From Agromyces marinus (GTDB taxonomy: Bacteria > Actinomycetota > Actinomycetes > Actinomycetales > Microbacteriaceae), in contig NZ_CP087879.1 of the NCBI RefSeq assembly GCF_021442325.1, forward strand, positions 2,976,001 to 3,040,000: DNA of 64,000 nt. Reading direction: 5' to 3'. The first letter of the stretch is position 1. The number at the start of each line of letters is the position of its first letter. A program made the translations under genes and the position numbers. The notes beneath the pieces are model-generated. The model saw only the letters and a list, made by a program, of their open reading frames with translations. It made no database searches and was not told where the DNA came from. Positions 8,969 through 17,804 of the stretch are shown in pieces.

Positions 8969-9811
8969 ATGCGCATCGCCACGTGGAACGTCAACTCCAT
9001 CCGCACCCGATACGGCCGCGTGGTCGACTGGATGGTGCGCGAAGACGTCGACGTGCTCGCGATGCAGGAGATCAAGTGCAAGCCCGAGCAGTTCCCGCAC
9101 GACGCGTTCGAATCCGCGGGGTACGAGCTCGCGATCCACGGGCTCAACCAGTGGAACGGCGTGGCCATCGCGAGCCGCCTGCCGATCGCCGATGTCGAGA
9201 CGGAGTTCCCGGGGATGCCCGGCTTCCTCAAGGGGCACGAGGGGCCCGAACTCCCGAAGGAGGCACGGGCGATCGGCGCGACGATCGACGGCGTCAGGCT
9301 GTGGAGCCTCTACGTGCCGAACGGCCGCTCGCTGGGCGATCCGCACTACACCTACAAGCTCGACTGGCTCGCGGCGCTCACCGAACTCGCACGCACCGAG
9401 ACGGATGCCTCGCCCGAGCGCCCGTTCGCCCTCATGGGCGACTTCAACATCGCTCCGTTCGACGACGACAACGGCGACCCCACCGTCGTCGAGGGCGTCA
9501 CGACCCACGTCTCGCCCGCCGAGCGGGCCGCGTTCCGCGAACTCGAATCGGCCGGCCTCCAGGACGTGGTCCGCCCGATCGTGCCGACCGGGTTCACGTA
9601 CTGGGACTACAAGCAGCTCCGGTTCCCCCGCAACGAGGGTCTTCGCATCGACTTCATCCTCGGCTCGGCATCCTTCGCCGAACTCGTGACGGAGGCCTCG
9701 ATCCACCGGAACGAACGCAAGGGCGACGCCCCGAGCGATCACGTCCCCGTCCTCGTCCGGCTCGACCGCGAGACCTCCGACGACGGCGACCTGCCCATGA
9801 TCTTCGGCTGA
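8969..9811 (+). CDS. xthA: exodeoxyribonuclease III (AP endonuclease)
   Basis: XthA is a DNA repair enzyme that incises abasic sites and removes nucleotides from 3' ends. The 280-residue protein has the whole endonuclease/exonuclease/phosphatase fold signature: RIATWNVNSIRTR with Asn7, MQEIKC with the metal-binding Glu34, YVPNGRS, LMGDFNIAP with the catalytic Asp-Asn pair, LRIDFILGS and the terminal SDHVPVLV. Length is normal. The ATG at 8969 stands alone in a short promoter region; downstream genes appear unrelated in function. Confidence 0.95.
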   Translation: MRIATWNVNSIRTRYGRVVDWMVREDVDVLAMQEIKCKPEQFPHDAFESAGYELAIHGLNQWNGVAIASRLPIADVETEFPGMPGFLKGHEGPELPKEARAIGATIDGVRLWSLYVPNGRSLGDPHYTYKLDWLAALTELARTETDASPERPFALMGDFNIAPFDDDNGDPTVVEGVTTHVSPAERAAFRELESAGLQDVVRPIVPTGFTYWDYKQLRFPRNEGLRIDFILGSASFAELVTEASIHRNERKGDAPSDHVPVLVRLDRETSDDGDLPMIFG

Positions 9812-9853
9812 CCGCCCGGGGGGCGTTCGATCTCGGGCGGTACCCTTCCTGAG

Positions 9854-11089
9854 ATGGAATCCCCGACCGAACAGGTGCCGCCGAGGCCGGCGACCGATCC
9901 GCTGATCGGTGCGGTCCTCGACTCCCGGTACCGCATCGAGAGCCTCGTCGGGCGCGGCGGGATGGCCGGCGTGTATCGGGCCCACGACACCGCGCTGGGA
10001 CGACGCGTCGCGGTCAAGGTGTTCTCCGCACCCGGCGACGAGACCGACGCGGACCGACGTCGATCCGAGACGGCGCTGCTCGCGAGCCTCGCGCACCCCT
10101 CGCTGGTCACGCTCTACGACGCCGCGACGGATCCCGCGTCCGGCAGCGACTTCCTCGTCATGGAACTCGTCGACGGGCCCGACCTCCGCGTCGCGCTGAG
10201 CGAGGGTCCGCTGCCGCGCGAAGACGTCGCACGCATGCTCGCCGAGCTCGCGGAGGGACTCCACGTCATCCACGCGCGCGGCATCGTGCACCGCGACATC
10301 AAGCCGGCGAACGTCCTGCTCGCCCCGGCGCACCTGCCGACGCGGCGCTGGAACGCCAAGCTCGCCGATTTCGGGATCGCCAGGCTGCAGGGCGACTCGC
10401 GGCTCACGGCGACCGACCGGATCATCGGGACGCCCGGCTACCTCAGCCCGGAACAGGTGCGCGGCGAGGCGGTCGACGGCGCGACCGACGTCTACGCGCT
10501 CGGCCTGCTCACGCTCGAAGCGCTGACCGGTGAGCAGCCCTTCCCGGGGACCGCGATGGAATCCGCGAGTGCACGGCTCGTTCGCGGTCCCGCGATCCCC
10601 GCCGGGCTTCCGACGGCATGGGCAGACCTCATCGCCGCCATGACCTCTCAGGATCCTGCGGCGCGACCGACCGCGCTCGAGGTCGCGGTCGCGGCCGCAT
10701 CGCTCGCCTCGGGCGACGGGGTCCCGACCGCACCGGGCGCCCCGGCCACCCGTGTGGCGACCGCGCCGACCGCCGTGCTCGCGCCGAGCGCGGTGCTCGC
10801 GCCGAGCGCCCCGCCCACGTCACCCGACGGGCGGGACGACGACACGCGAGTCCTCGCACCCGCCGGGGCCGCGGCTCCCGCGCCCGAGCCGCGCCGGCGA
10901 CGCACCATCGCGATCACGGTCGCCGCGCTCTCGGCCCTCGTCGCCGCGGCGGTCCTGGTCCCGATCGCACTGGGTTCCCTCGCGGGCGGAGCGTCGACGC
11001 CGACGACGCCGCCCCAGGTGCCCATGCCGAGCGTCGAGGGTGAGCTCGGCGTGCACCTCGAGCAACTGGAGGAGGCGGTGACGCCGTGA
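9854..11089 (+). CDS. membrane-anchored serine/threonine protein kinase (PknB-like)
   Basis: The 411-residue protein carries a Hanks-type kinase domain at about residues 26-285: glycine loop VGRGGMAGVYRAHD, ATP-binding Lys55 in VAVKVF, catalytic loop IVHRDIKPANV, DFGIARL and GTPGYLSPEQ. A low-complexity Ala/Pro/Thr linker with repeats of VLAPSA follows, then a single membrane helix (TIAITVAALSALVAAAVLVP) and a short exterior tail of about 35 residues with no PASTA domain. The kinase domain would be cytoplasmic. The stop overlaps the next gene's GTG as GTGA, tying it to a secreted lipoprotein that may be its sensor partner. Confidence 0.92.
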   Translation: MESPTEQVPPRPATDPLIGAVLDSRYRIESLVGRGGMAGVYRAHDTALGRRVAVKVFSAPGDETDADRRRSETALLASLAHPSLVTLYDAATDPASGSDFLVMELVDGPDLRVALSEGPLPREDVARMLAELAEGLHVIHARGIVHRDIKPANVLLAPAHLPTRRWNAKLADFGIARLQGDSRLTATDRIIGTPGYLSPEQVRGEAVDGATDVYALGLLTLEALTGEQPFPGTAMESASARLVRGPAIPAGLPTAWADLIAAMTSQDPAARPTALEVAVAAASLASGDGVPTAPGAPATRVATAPTAVLAPSAVLAPSAPPTSPDGRDDDTRVLAPAGAAAPAPEPRRRRTIAITVAALSALVAAAVLVPIALGSLAGGASTPTTPPQVPMPSVEGELGVHLEQLEEAVTP

Positions 11090-11541
11090 CGATCCGCATC
11101 CGACGCACGCTCGCCGCGGCATCCGTCGCCCTCGCCCTGGGGTGCGGCCTGTCCGGCTGCGGCTCTGCCGATGCCGACGCCGACGCTCGCGCCGCCGCCT
11201 ACCGCAGCCAGGTGGTCTCGATCGCCGAGGCATCCGCGGCGGGCGACTTCACGGGCGCGCTCGGTCGTCTCGACGCACTCCACGACCAGGTGGATGCCGC
11301 GGCCGCCGACGGCACGCTCGAGGCTGATCGCGCAGCGCTCATCACCGAGGCGATCGCACTCGTGCGGGTCGACCTCGAAGCCGCCATCCGGGCGGCGACG
11401 CCGTCACCGGCACCGGAGCCGACCGACGACGCGGACGACAGCGGCGGCGGCGAGGACGAGGACAAGGACAAGGGCAAGGACGAGGACGACGACGCGGACA
11501 AGCCCGGCAAGGGCAAGGGCCGCGACAAGGACGACGACTGA
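11086..11541 (+). CDS. lipoprotein with acidic/lysine-rich tail, coupled to the kinase
   Basis: The 151-residue product has a lipoprotein signal with lipobox LSGC (Cys25). The mature part is helical, alanine- and aspartate-rich (RSQVVSIAEASAAGDFTGAL), and ends in a long unstructured tail of Asp, Glu and Lys (EDEDKDKGKDEDDDADKPG). It starts on a GTG overlapping the kinase stop by 4 bp, so it is translated with the kinase. A role in sensing or cell-wall contact for that kinase is inference. I do not recognise a named domain in it. Confidence 0.75.
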   Translation: MTIRIRRTLAAASVALALGCGLSGCGSADADADARAAAYRSQVVSIAEASAAGDFTGALGRLDALHDQVDAAAADGTLEADRAALITEAIALVRVDLEAAIRAATPSPAPEPTDDADDSGGGEDEDKDKGKDEDDDADKPGKGKGRDKDDD

Positions 11542-11556
11542 CCGCAGTCCCGGCGC

Positions 11557-12402
11557 TCAGCCGCGACCGCGGAACCGCTCCATGGAGCGGTAGATCCCGA
11601 AGCCGTCGCCGACGACGCGATCGAACACGGTCGTCGGCAGCACGGCACGGAGGACCCTCGACAGGCGCACGCTCCCGGGCAGCTCGACGAGGGGCCGCCC
11701 GGCGAGCATCGCCCGCCAGACGCGATCGACGACCACGTCCGGCTCGAGCACGGGAGCCAGCAGCGGGCCGCGCGCGCCTCGGAACATCCCCGTGGCGACG
11801 TACGACGGCGTGACCGTCGTGACCCGGATGTGCCGGTGCCCGGCCTGCCTGAGCTCGAGCCTGAGGGAGTCGCTCCACCCGGCGAGCGCCGCCTTCGACG
11901 CGGCGTAGACCGCCATGCGCGGATTGCCGAGCGTGCCCGCGGCGCTGCCGATGTTGACGATCCTCGCGGGCCGCCTGGCCGCGATCATCGCCGGGAGGAA
12001 CTCGCGCGCGACGTGCATGGGCGCGAGGGCGTTGACGAGCATGGTCGAGCGGATGTCGTCGCCGCTGTCGTTCTTCCAGAAGTACGCGTTGCCGCGCACG
12101 ATGCCGGCGTTGTTGATGATGACGTCCGGGCTGCCGACCTCGCGCCGCACCGCGTGCGCGACCTTCGCGATCGCGCCGAGCTCGGAGAGGTCGACGACGT
12201 ACGAGCGCACCTGCGTCCGCCCCATCGCGGTCCGTCCGAGCTCATCGGCCGTGCGTGAGAGCGCCGCGGCATCCCGGTCCCAGAGCACGACGGCAGCGGC
12301 GCCCTCGCGGACGGCGCGCGCGGCGTAGTCGCGCCCCATTCCGCTCGCGGCGCCGGTGATGAGCAGGGTCGCGCCCCGAACGGTTCCAGCCATGCCGCCC
12401 AT
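11557..12402 (-). CDS. short-chain dehydrogenase/reductase (SDR)
   Basis: This 281-residue SDR has the NAD(P) motif LLITGAASGMGRDYA, NNAG in DVIINNAGIVRGN, the catalytic Ser in VNIGSAAGTLGNP and the YAASK active-site Tyr/Lys pair. The C-terminal part (RLSRVLRAVLPTTVFDRVVG) resembles the longer SDRs that act on lipid-like or hydrophobic alcohols. Substrate unknown. Two close in-frame starts are possible, ATG at 12402 or at 12393; the shorter would remove only three residues. It is convergent with the lipoprotein gene and divergent from the sulfonate importer. Confidence 0.88.
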   Translation of the reverse strand: MGGMAGTVRGATLLITGAASGMGRDYAARAVREGAAAVVLWDRDAAALSRTADELGRTAMGRTQVRSYVVDLSELGAIAKVAHAVRREVGSPDVIINNAGIVRGNAYFWKNDSGDDIRSTMLVNALAPMHVAREFLPAMIAARRPARIVNIGSAAGTLGNPRMAVYAASKAALAGWSDSLRLELRQAGHRHIRVTTVTPSYVATGMFRGARGPLLAPVLEPDVVVDRVWRAMLAGRPLVELPGSVRLSRVLRAVLPTTVFDRVVGDGFGIYRSMERFRGRG

Positions 12403-12506
12403 TCTGGCAAGCCGCCGGTGTTACGCCGTGCTTCGGCCGGCCGCGCGGCCTCAGCCCGATCCGGTTAGCGTCGAGCAACCCACCCGAGAACGAACCGGAG
12501 CACGTC

Positions 12507-13397
12507 ATGACCAGCGCCACCACCGCGACCGCCGAGCGGCCGGTCGCGACCGCTGCGGCGTCCGAGTCTCCCGCGAGCACCGCCGCACCGGTCTCGCTGC
12601 GGCGGGTCGGGCGCGCGTTCGCGGCTCCCGACGGGGGCACCCGTGAGGTCCTGCGCGACATCGACCTCGAGGTCGGCGCGGGCGAGATCGTCGCGATCCT
12701 CGGCCCGAGCGGATGCGGCAAGTCGACGCTCCTGCGGATCATCGCGGGCCTGGACCATCCGACGGCCGGTCACGTGGCGATCGACGGATCGGCCGTGCGT
12801 GCCTACGACGTGCGCTGCGCGGTCGGGTTCCAGGAGCCTCGGCTGCTGCCGTGGCGGAGCATCGAGCGGAATGTCGCGCTCGGCCTGCCCCGCGGGACTG
12901 CGCGTCGCGACGGCCGCGACCACGTCGCCCGCCTGCTCGAGCTCGTCGGCCTGGCCGACTTCGCCGGGCACCGGCCGCACGAGGTCTCGGGCGGCATGGC
13001 GCAGCGCGCCTCGCTGGCCCGTGCGCTCGCGCGCAACCCCGAGGTGCTGCTGCTCGACGAGCCGTTCGGCGCGCTCGACGCGCTCACGCGCCTGAAGATG
13101 CAGGACCTCCTGCTCGATGTCCACGCCGCCGAACCGACGACGGTCCTGCTCGTCACGCACGACGTCGACGAGGCGCTGCAGCTCGCCGACCGGATCGTGC
13201 TGCTCGGCTCCGACGACGGCCGGCCGGGTGCCGACATCCGCCAGACCGTCGTCGTGCCCGGCCACCGCCCGCGCGACCGCGGCTCGGCCGAGCTCGCCGA
13301 GCTCCGCGGGCGCCTGCTCGACGGGCTCGGCATCGACCGGCACGGCGCCGCACGCGGCATCCCGGCCACGACCACCATCCCCCACTACCCGTACTGA
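12507..13397 (+). CDS. ssuB: sulfonate-type ABC transporter ATP-binding protein
   Basis: The 296-residue ATPase shows Walker A (GPSGCGKST), a Q-loop region (VGFQEPRLLPWRS, the LLPW motif typical of Ssu/Tau/nitrate importers), signature VSGGMAQR, Walker B VLLLDEP and the switch VTHDVDEAL. The first 30 residues are a disordered Thr/Ala-rich leader, longer than usual. With the two downstream genes it forms a complete importer of the SsuBAC type, for uptake of alkanesulfonates as a sulfur source. No SsuD or SsuE monooxygenase lies in the window. Confidence 0.9.
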   Translation: MTSATTATAERPVATAAASESPASTAAPVSLRRVGRAFAAPDGGTREVLRDIDLEVGAGEIVAILGPSGCGKSTLLRIIAGLDHPTAGHVAIDGSAVRAYDVRCAVGFQEPRLLPWRSIERNVALGLPRGTARRDGRDHVARLLELVGLADFAGHRPHEVSGGMAQRASLARALARNPEVLLLDEPFGALDALTRLKMQDLLLDVHAAEPTTVLLVTHDVDEALQLADRIVLLGSDDGRPGADIRQTVVVPGHRPRDRGSAELAELRGRLLDGLGIDRHGAARGIPATTTIPHYPY

Positions 13398-13460
13398 CCC
13401 GCGGCGGACCACAGCCCCGCCGCACCACCGCATCGCACCGCCATCCTGAAGGAGTCCACC

Positions 13461-14486
13461 GTGTCCCGCACCCCGTTCCTCCGCACCGCGCTCGTCGCGG
13501 GCGCCGCCGCAGCCGCACTCGTCCTCTCGGGTTGCGTCGCGGGCGAGGGCCAGGCCTCCGAGCCCGTCGCCGAGGGCGACTCGCTCGAGGGCCGGGTCCT
13601 GAACATCGACTTCGCGACGTACAACCCGCTGAGCCTCATCATCAAGGACCAGGGCTGGCTCGAGGCCGAAGGGCTCGAGGTCAACTGGGTGCAGTCGGCC
13701 GGCTCGAACAAGGCCAACGAGGCGCTGCGTGCCGGCGCCGTCGACGTGGGCTCGACCGCGGGGTCCGCGGCGCTGCTCGCACGCGCCAACGGTTCGCCGA
13801 TCAGGACGATCGACATCTACTCGCAGCCCGAATGGTCGGCGATCGTCGTCGGCCCCGGCAGCGAGTTCGCCGAGGTCGCCGACCTGAAGGGCAGGACCGT
13901 CGCGGCCACCAAGGGGACCGACCCGTACTTCTTCCTGCTGCAGGCCCTCGAGGCGAACGGGCTCTCGGCCGACGACGTCACCGTCGAGAACCTCCAGCAC
14001 GCCGACGGCTGGGCGGCCCTCCAGAACGGCGCGGTCGACGCGTGGGCGGGCCTGGACCCGATCATGGCCGGAGCCGAGGAGGCCGGCGCGACGCTGATCT
14101 ACCGCAACGTCGATTTCAACAGCTACGGGTTCCTCAACGCGACCGAGTCGTTCCTCGAAGACGAGCCCGAGCTCGCGCAGCTCGTCGTCGACGCGTACGA
14201 GCACGCCCGCGCGTGGGCGGCCGAGAACCCGGAGGAGACCGCGGCGATCCTCGCCGAGGTCGCCGGCCTCGACGAGTCGATCGCGTCGAAGGTCATCCTC
14301 GAACGATCGAACCTCGACGTCGACCCGGCCCCGGGCGACGCGCAGCTCGCCCTGCTCGGCAAGATCGGGCCCGTCTTCGTCGAGCTCGGCGACGTCGCGG
14401 CGCAGGCTCAGGTCGATGAGGCGCTCGAGACCCTCCTCGACCCCTCGTTCGTCGAGGACGCCGACCCCGAGCGGTTCGCGAAGTAA
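13461..14486 (+). CDS. ssuA: aliphatic sulfonate ABC transporter substrate-binding lipoprotein
   Basis: This 341-residue lipoprotein has a signal peptide with lipobox VLSGC (Cys25) and the NMT1/THI5-like periplasmic fold: LNIDFATYNPLSLIIKDQGW, VQSAGSNKANEALRAGAVDV, GSTAGSAALLARANGSPI, LKGRTVAATKGTDPYFFLLQ and AVDAWAGLDPIMA. These blocks fit SsuA-type proteins. It starts with GTG behind a GGAG site (ctgaaggagtccacc) 63 bases after ssuB. The ligand is inferred from family resemblance and could be another sulfonate or taurine. Confidence 0.88.
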   Translation: MSRTPFLRTALVAGAAAAALVLSGCVAGEGQASEPVAEGDSLEGRVLNIDFATYNPLSLIIKDQGWLEAEGLEVNWVQSAGSNKANEALRAGAVDVGSTAGSAALLARANGSPIRTIDIYSQPEWSAIVVGPGSEFAEVADLKGRTVAATKGTDPYFFLLQALEANGLSADDVTVENLQHADGWAALQNGAVDAWAGLDPIMAGAEEAGATLIYRNVDFNSYGFLNATESFLEDEPELAQLVVDAYEHARAWAAENPEETAAILAEVAGLDESIASKVILERSNLDVDPAPGDAQLALLGKIGPVFVELGDVAAQAQVDEALETLLDPSFVEDADPERFAK

Positions 14487-14511
14487 CCGGTCCGAACCCA
14501 GGGAGCAGACG

Positions 14512-15468
14512 ATGACGACGGATGCCGCCGAAACCGCCGCAGCACGACGCCCGGGCCTGCCCGACGGCTCGGCCGACGCCGAGTTCGCGGCCCCCGTCGG
14601 CGTCGGCGGGACCCCCGTCGCCGCTGCGGGATGGCAGGGGTCTTCGGGGATCGACGCCCGCCCCGCGGCATCCGTCGCCTCGTCGAGGCCGGTCGGCGAC
14701 CGGCGGCCGCTCACCGCCCGACGCTGGGTCCGCATCGTCGGCGGCGCGCTCATCCCCCTCGTGCTGCTCGCGACCTGGCAGCTCGTCTCGACCTCGGGCG
14801 CGGTGCCCGTGTCGCAACTGCCGAGCCCCGAGATGGTGTGGCTCGCCGCCGTCGACCTCGCCGAACGCGGTCTGCTCGGGCTCTACGTCGCGATCTCGAC
14901 GCAGCGCGTGTTCATCGGCTTCGCGTTCGGGGCGCTGTTCGGGCTGCTCGCGGGCGCGGTCGTGGGCCTCTCCCGGCTCGGCGACGTGCTGCTCGCGCCG
15001 ACGCTCGGCGCCGTGCGCGCCGTGCCGTCGCTCGCGTGGGTGCCGCTGCTGATCCTGTGGTTCGGGATCGGCGAGGACTCGAAGGTCATCCTCATCGCGA
15101 TCGGCGCGTTCTTCCCCGTCTACACGATCGTCGCCGCATCCCTGCGGCACGTCGACACCCGGCTGCTCGAGGCCGGTCGTGCGTTCGGGCTGCGCGGCCC
15201 CGCGCTGTTCGCCACGGTCCAGCTTCCGGCGGTGGTGCCGTCGGTCATCGCCGCGCTGCGACTCGCGCTCGCCCAGGCGTGGCTGTTCCTCGTCGCCGCC
15301 GAGCTCATCGCGTCGTCGATGGGGCTCGGGTTCCTGCTCAGCGACTCGGGCAACACGGGGCGCATCGACCGGATCTTCCTCGCGATCATCCTGCTCGCCG
15401 TGCTCGGCAAGCTGAGCGACGCGCTCGTGGGGCTGCTCGAGCGGTGGGCCGTGCGCCGCTGGGCGTGA
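14512..15468 (+). CDS. ssuC: sulfonate-type ABC transporter permease
   Basis: The 318-residue permease has a Thr/Ala-rich cytoplasmic leader of about 65 residues, then six or so membrane helices. The ABC permease loop is present as LLEAGRAFGLRGPALFATVQ followed by LPAVVPSVIAALRLALAQAW, matching the EAA motif of the BPD_transp_1 family. The ATG at 14512 has a GGGAG site just upstream. It completes the ssuB-ssuA-ssuC set and ends 18 bases before the convergent DUF5671 gene. Confidence 0.88.
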   Translation: MTTDAAETAAARRPGLPDGSADAEFAAPVGVGGTPVAAAGWQGSSGIDARPAASVASSRPVGDRRPLTARRWVRIVGGALIPLVLLATWQLVSTSGAVPVSQLPSPEMVWLAAVDLAERGLLGLYVAISTQRVFIGFAFGALFGLLAGAVVGLSRLGDVLLAPTLGAVRAVPSLAWVPLLILWFGIGEDSKVILIAIGAFFPVYTIVAASLRHVDTRLLEAGRAFGLRGPALFATVQLPAVVPSVIAALRLALAQAWLFLVAAELIASSMGLGFLLSDSGNTGRIDRIFLAIILLAVLGKLSDALVGLLERWAVRRWA

Positions 15469-15486
15469 GGCTGCGACCGTCCGCGG

Positions 15487-17118
15487 CTATTCGACGAGCT
15501 GAAGCGCCTCCACCCGTTCGCCGGGGCCGACCAACAGCATCACCCGGCGCCCCGAGACGCCCTCGAGCGCCGCGACCAGGGCCTCGGGCTCGATCGGGCG
15601 GTCGCCGTCGACCGGTTGCCTCGCCCAGACCGTGACCGAGGAACCCGTCGCGGCCGCGAGGGCGCGTCGGATCTCCTCGGTGTCGCCCGCGGCGACGAGC
15701 ACGATGCGGCCGATGCGGCGTTGCGGCGCCGCCGCGCCCGAGGCGGCGAGCGCCGCGCGATCGCCCCGCCAGACGGCGAAGTGGTACGCGAAGACCAGCG
15801 CGGTCGCGACCAGCAGGCCGAACGGCGCGCGGATCCGGTCGATGAGCGCCGAGCCGGTCCCCGCGTCGAGCAGGAACTCGAACAGGCGGAAGCCGACGAC
15901 CAGTACCGCGACGATCGCGACGATCGCGCTCACGCCGAACACCGCGACGAGGTAGACCCGTCGTCCGACCCCGGCCGCGGCCGCGTCGGGGACCCGCCGC
16001 GTCGGTCGCCACGTCGCCCACCACGTCGGCCCGCCGACCAGGAGCGCACTGATCCCGCCCAGCAGGAGTTCGCGCGTGCCCGACGTCGCCAGCGGATCCG
16101 TGAACGCCGCGAGGGCGGCGTTCACGATGACCCCGATGCCGGATGCCGCGGCCACGAGCCCGACCCCCGACACGACGAGTACCGCGGCTCGGGCGATCGC
16201 CTCGGAGCTGCGCCGTGCGACCCGGGCGTGCAGGCGCCAGACGAGCGCGCCGACCGCGGCCGAGGCGAGCGCCGAGTCGAGCGATCCGAGGATGCTCGCG
16301 GCCCCGTCGGCGGGGTCGAACACGAGGCGCAGTCCGACGAAGAGCACGATCGCGAGCCCGGAGAGCGCGGCCACGGCGCCGCCGAGCACCCCGACCACGA
16401 CGACTTCGACGCCCGCGAACGCCGTGGGGATGCGCCGGACGCCGTCGCCCGCCCAGTGCCACCACCAGACCGCGATGCCGAGCGCCGCCCAGATCAGGTG
16501 GCCGACGACGTCGAGGCCCCAGGGTTCGCCGACGATCACCGTCTGGAGCCCGGTGCGGAGTGCCGCATCGAAGAGCTCGGCGAGAGCGAGGATCGCGCCG
16601 CGAGCGCCGACGATGAGGCCGTACGCCGCCCCCAGGACGAGCGGCACGGTCGGCAGCCGCGTCGGCGCCTTGGCCGGATGGCGCAGCATCCGTCGGTGCC
16701 AGATCCAGACCGCCGCCCAGGTGAGCGCGATCGTGAACGCCCCGGGGTTCCAGTCCGCATCGACCAGGTCGACCAGGGTCGTCGCGAGCGCCGAGGTCGC
16801 GACGACCAGCGAAACGGTGGTCATGCCCGCGAGGTAGATCCCCCACGCGACGGAGCCGCGTTCGGCCGGTTCGGCGAGGCGGCGCCAGGCGGCCCACCAG
16901 AGCAGTGCGGCGAGCGGACCGCCGATCAACGTGAACGCGAGCGAGACCGCGAGGCCGGTCGGGTCGTCGCCCGCGAGGCCCCGACCGCTCTCGAGCGCGC
17001 GGTCGAGCAGACCCGAGACGCCGATCGCCGCGATCGTCACGAGCGCGAACAGCAGCACGAACACGATGAGGCGACGGACCACGCCCTGGACCGTGCCGCC
17101 GCCCCCGGGTGCGCTCAT
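15487..17118 (-). CDS. polytopic membrane protein with two DUF5671-like repeats
   Basis: The 543-residue protein has about a dozen membrane helices in two related halves. Each half shows a pattern like LTLIGGPLAALLWWAAWRRL / LLLGGISALLVGGPTWWATW and RIVFVLLFALVTI-type helices, which is the DUF5671 arrangement. The last 100 residues are soluble and include RRVMLLVGPGERVEALQLVE, possibly a small regulatory domain. Its ATG at 17118 overlaps the stop of the upstream gene as ATGA. Function unknown. Confidence 0.72.
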   Translation of the reverse strand: MSAPGGGGTVQGVVRRLIVFVLLFALVTIAAIGVSGLLDRALESGRGLAGDDPTGLAVSLAFTLIGGPLAALLWWAAWRRLAEPAERGSVAWGIYLAGMTTVSLVVATSALATTLVDLVDADWNPGAFTIALTWAAVWIWHRRMLRHPAKAPTRLPTVPLVLGAAYGLIVGARGAILALAELFDAALRTGLQTVIVGEPWGLDVVGHLIWAALGIAVWWWHWAGDGVRRIPTAFAGVEVVVVGVLGGAVAALSGLAIVLFVGLRLVFDPADGAASILGSLDSALASAAVGALVWRLHARVARRSSEAIARAAVLVVSGVGLVAAASGIGVIVNAALAAFTDPLATSGTRELLLGGISALLVGGPTWWATWRPTRRVPDAAAAGVGRRVYLVAVFGVSAIVAIVAVLVVGFRLFEFLLDAGTGSALIDRIRAPFGLLVATALVFAYHFAVWRGDRAALAASGAAAPQRRIGRIVLVAAGDTEEIRRALAAATGSSVTVWARQPVDGDRPIEPEALVAALEGVSGRRVMLLVGPGERVEALQLVE

Positions 17119-17582
17119 CGCCCCGCCGCCACGGGGTCGCACACGGCGAGCGGCCACGGCGCGGTGCCGATCAGCCAGAGTCCGTCGACCCGCTCGAGCT
17201 CGAACGTGCCCTGCTCCTCGTACTCGGAGCCGCCGAACGGCTCGTCGCCGTACGAGGTGGCGATGATGACGTCGACATCGGCCGTGTCGTCTCGTTCGAC
17301 GGTCTCGGCGAGCGTGACGCGCGTGCGGTCGGCCATCGTCTGCGGGACCCGGACGCATGCGTCGACGGCGTCGGGCGTGAGCAGGTCCATCGCGGCGTCC
17401 TCGTCGCCGTCGATCACCGCCTGGGCGTATCGCTGCACGACGCCCTCCGGGGACGCCGGGTCGCGCGGATCCGGTCCGCCGCGCGCGAACACGACGATCA
17501 GTGCGATCACGACGAGCGCGACGAGTACCCCGAGGATGACGAGGAGGGTACGGTCGGGCCCCGTGCGGGCGGAGTCATCCAT
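17115..17582 (-). CDS. single-pass membrane protein with NTF2-like exterior domain
   Basis: The 155-residue protein has a short cytoplasmic start (MDDSARTGPDR), one membrane helix (TLLVILGVLVALVVIALIVV) and an exterior domain (EGVVQRYAQAVIDGDEDAAM then LLTPDAVDACVRVPQ and a mixed beta end with two cysteines). The exterior part resembles SnoaL/DUF4878-type domains of secreted proteins. ATG at 17582 was chosen because it gives a normal anchor; an upstream in-frame start would add only a basic stretch. It is coupled to the DUF5671 protein by a 4-bp overlap, so the two probably work together. Confidence 0.72.
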   Translation of the reverse strand: MDDSARTGPDRTLLVILGVLVALVVIALIVVFARGGPDPRDPASPEGVVQRYAQAVIDGDEDAAMDLLTPDAVDACVRVPQTMADRTRVTLAETVERDDTADVDVIIATSYGDEPFGGSEYEEQGTFELERVDGLWLIGTAPWPLAVCDPVAAGR

Positions 17583-17804
17583 GTACGCATCATGGCGCTC
17601 GCGACCGCCGACACGGGGAATGCGCCGCATCCGGCGCGCCGCCTGCCGCATGATGCACGCGTCGGTTCCGACCCCGGCGCAAGATTCCCGCGTCGCCCCG
17701 CAATCAAACGCGGACCGGACGAACGTAGCCTTGGATTGCGCGCATCGCAGCGCGCCACCCCCGCCGCGCCGATGCGGCCCGACCCATGAGAACGGAGGTT
17801 TCCG

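Noticed and set aside
12465-14753. Long minus-strand open frame opposite the ssu genes
   Set aside because: No recognisable motif, low-complexity charged composition; the ssuB and ssuA genes on the other strand have full family motifs.
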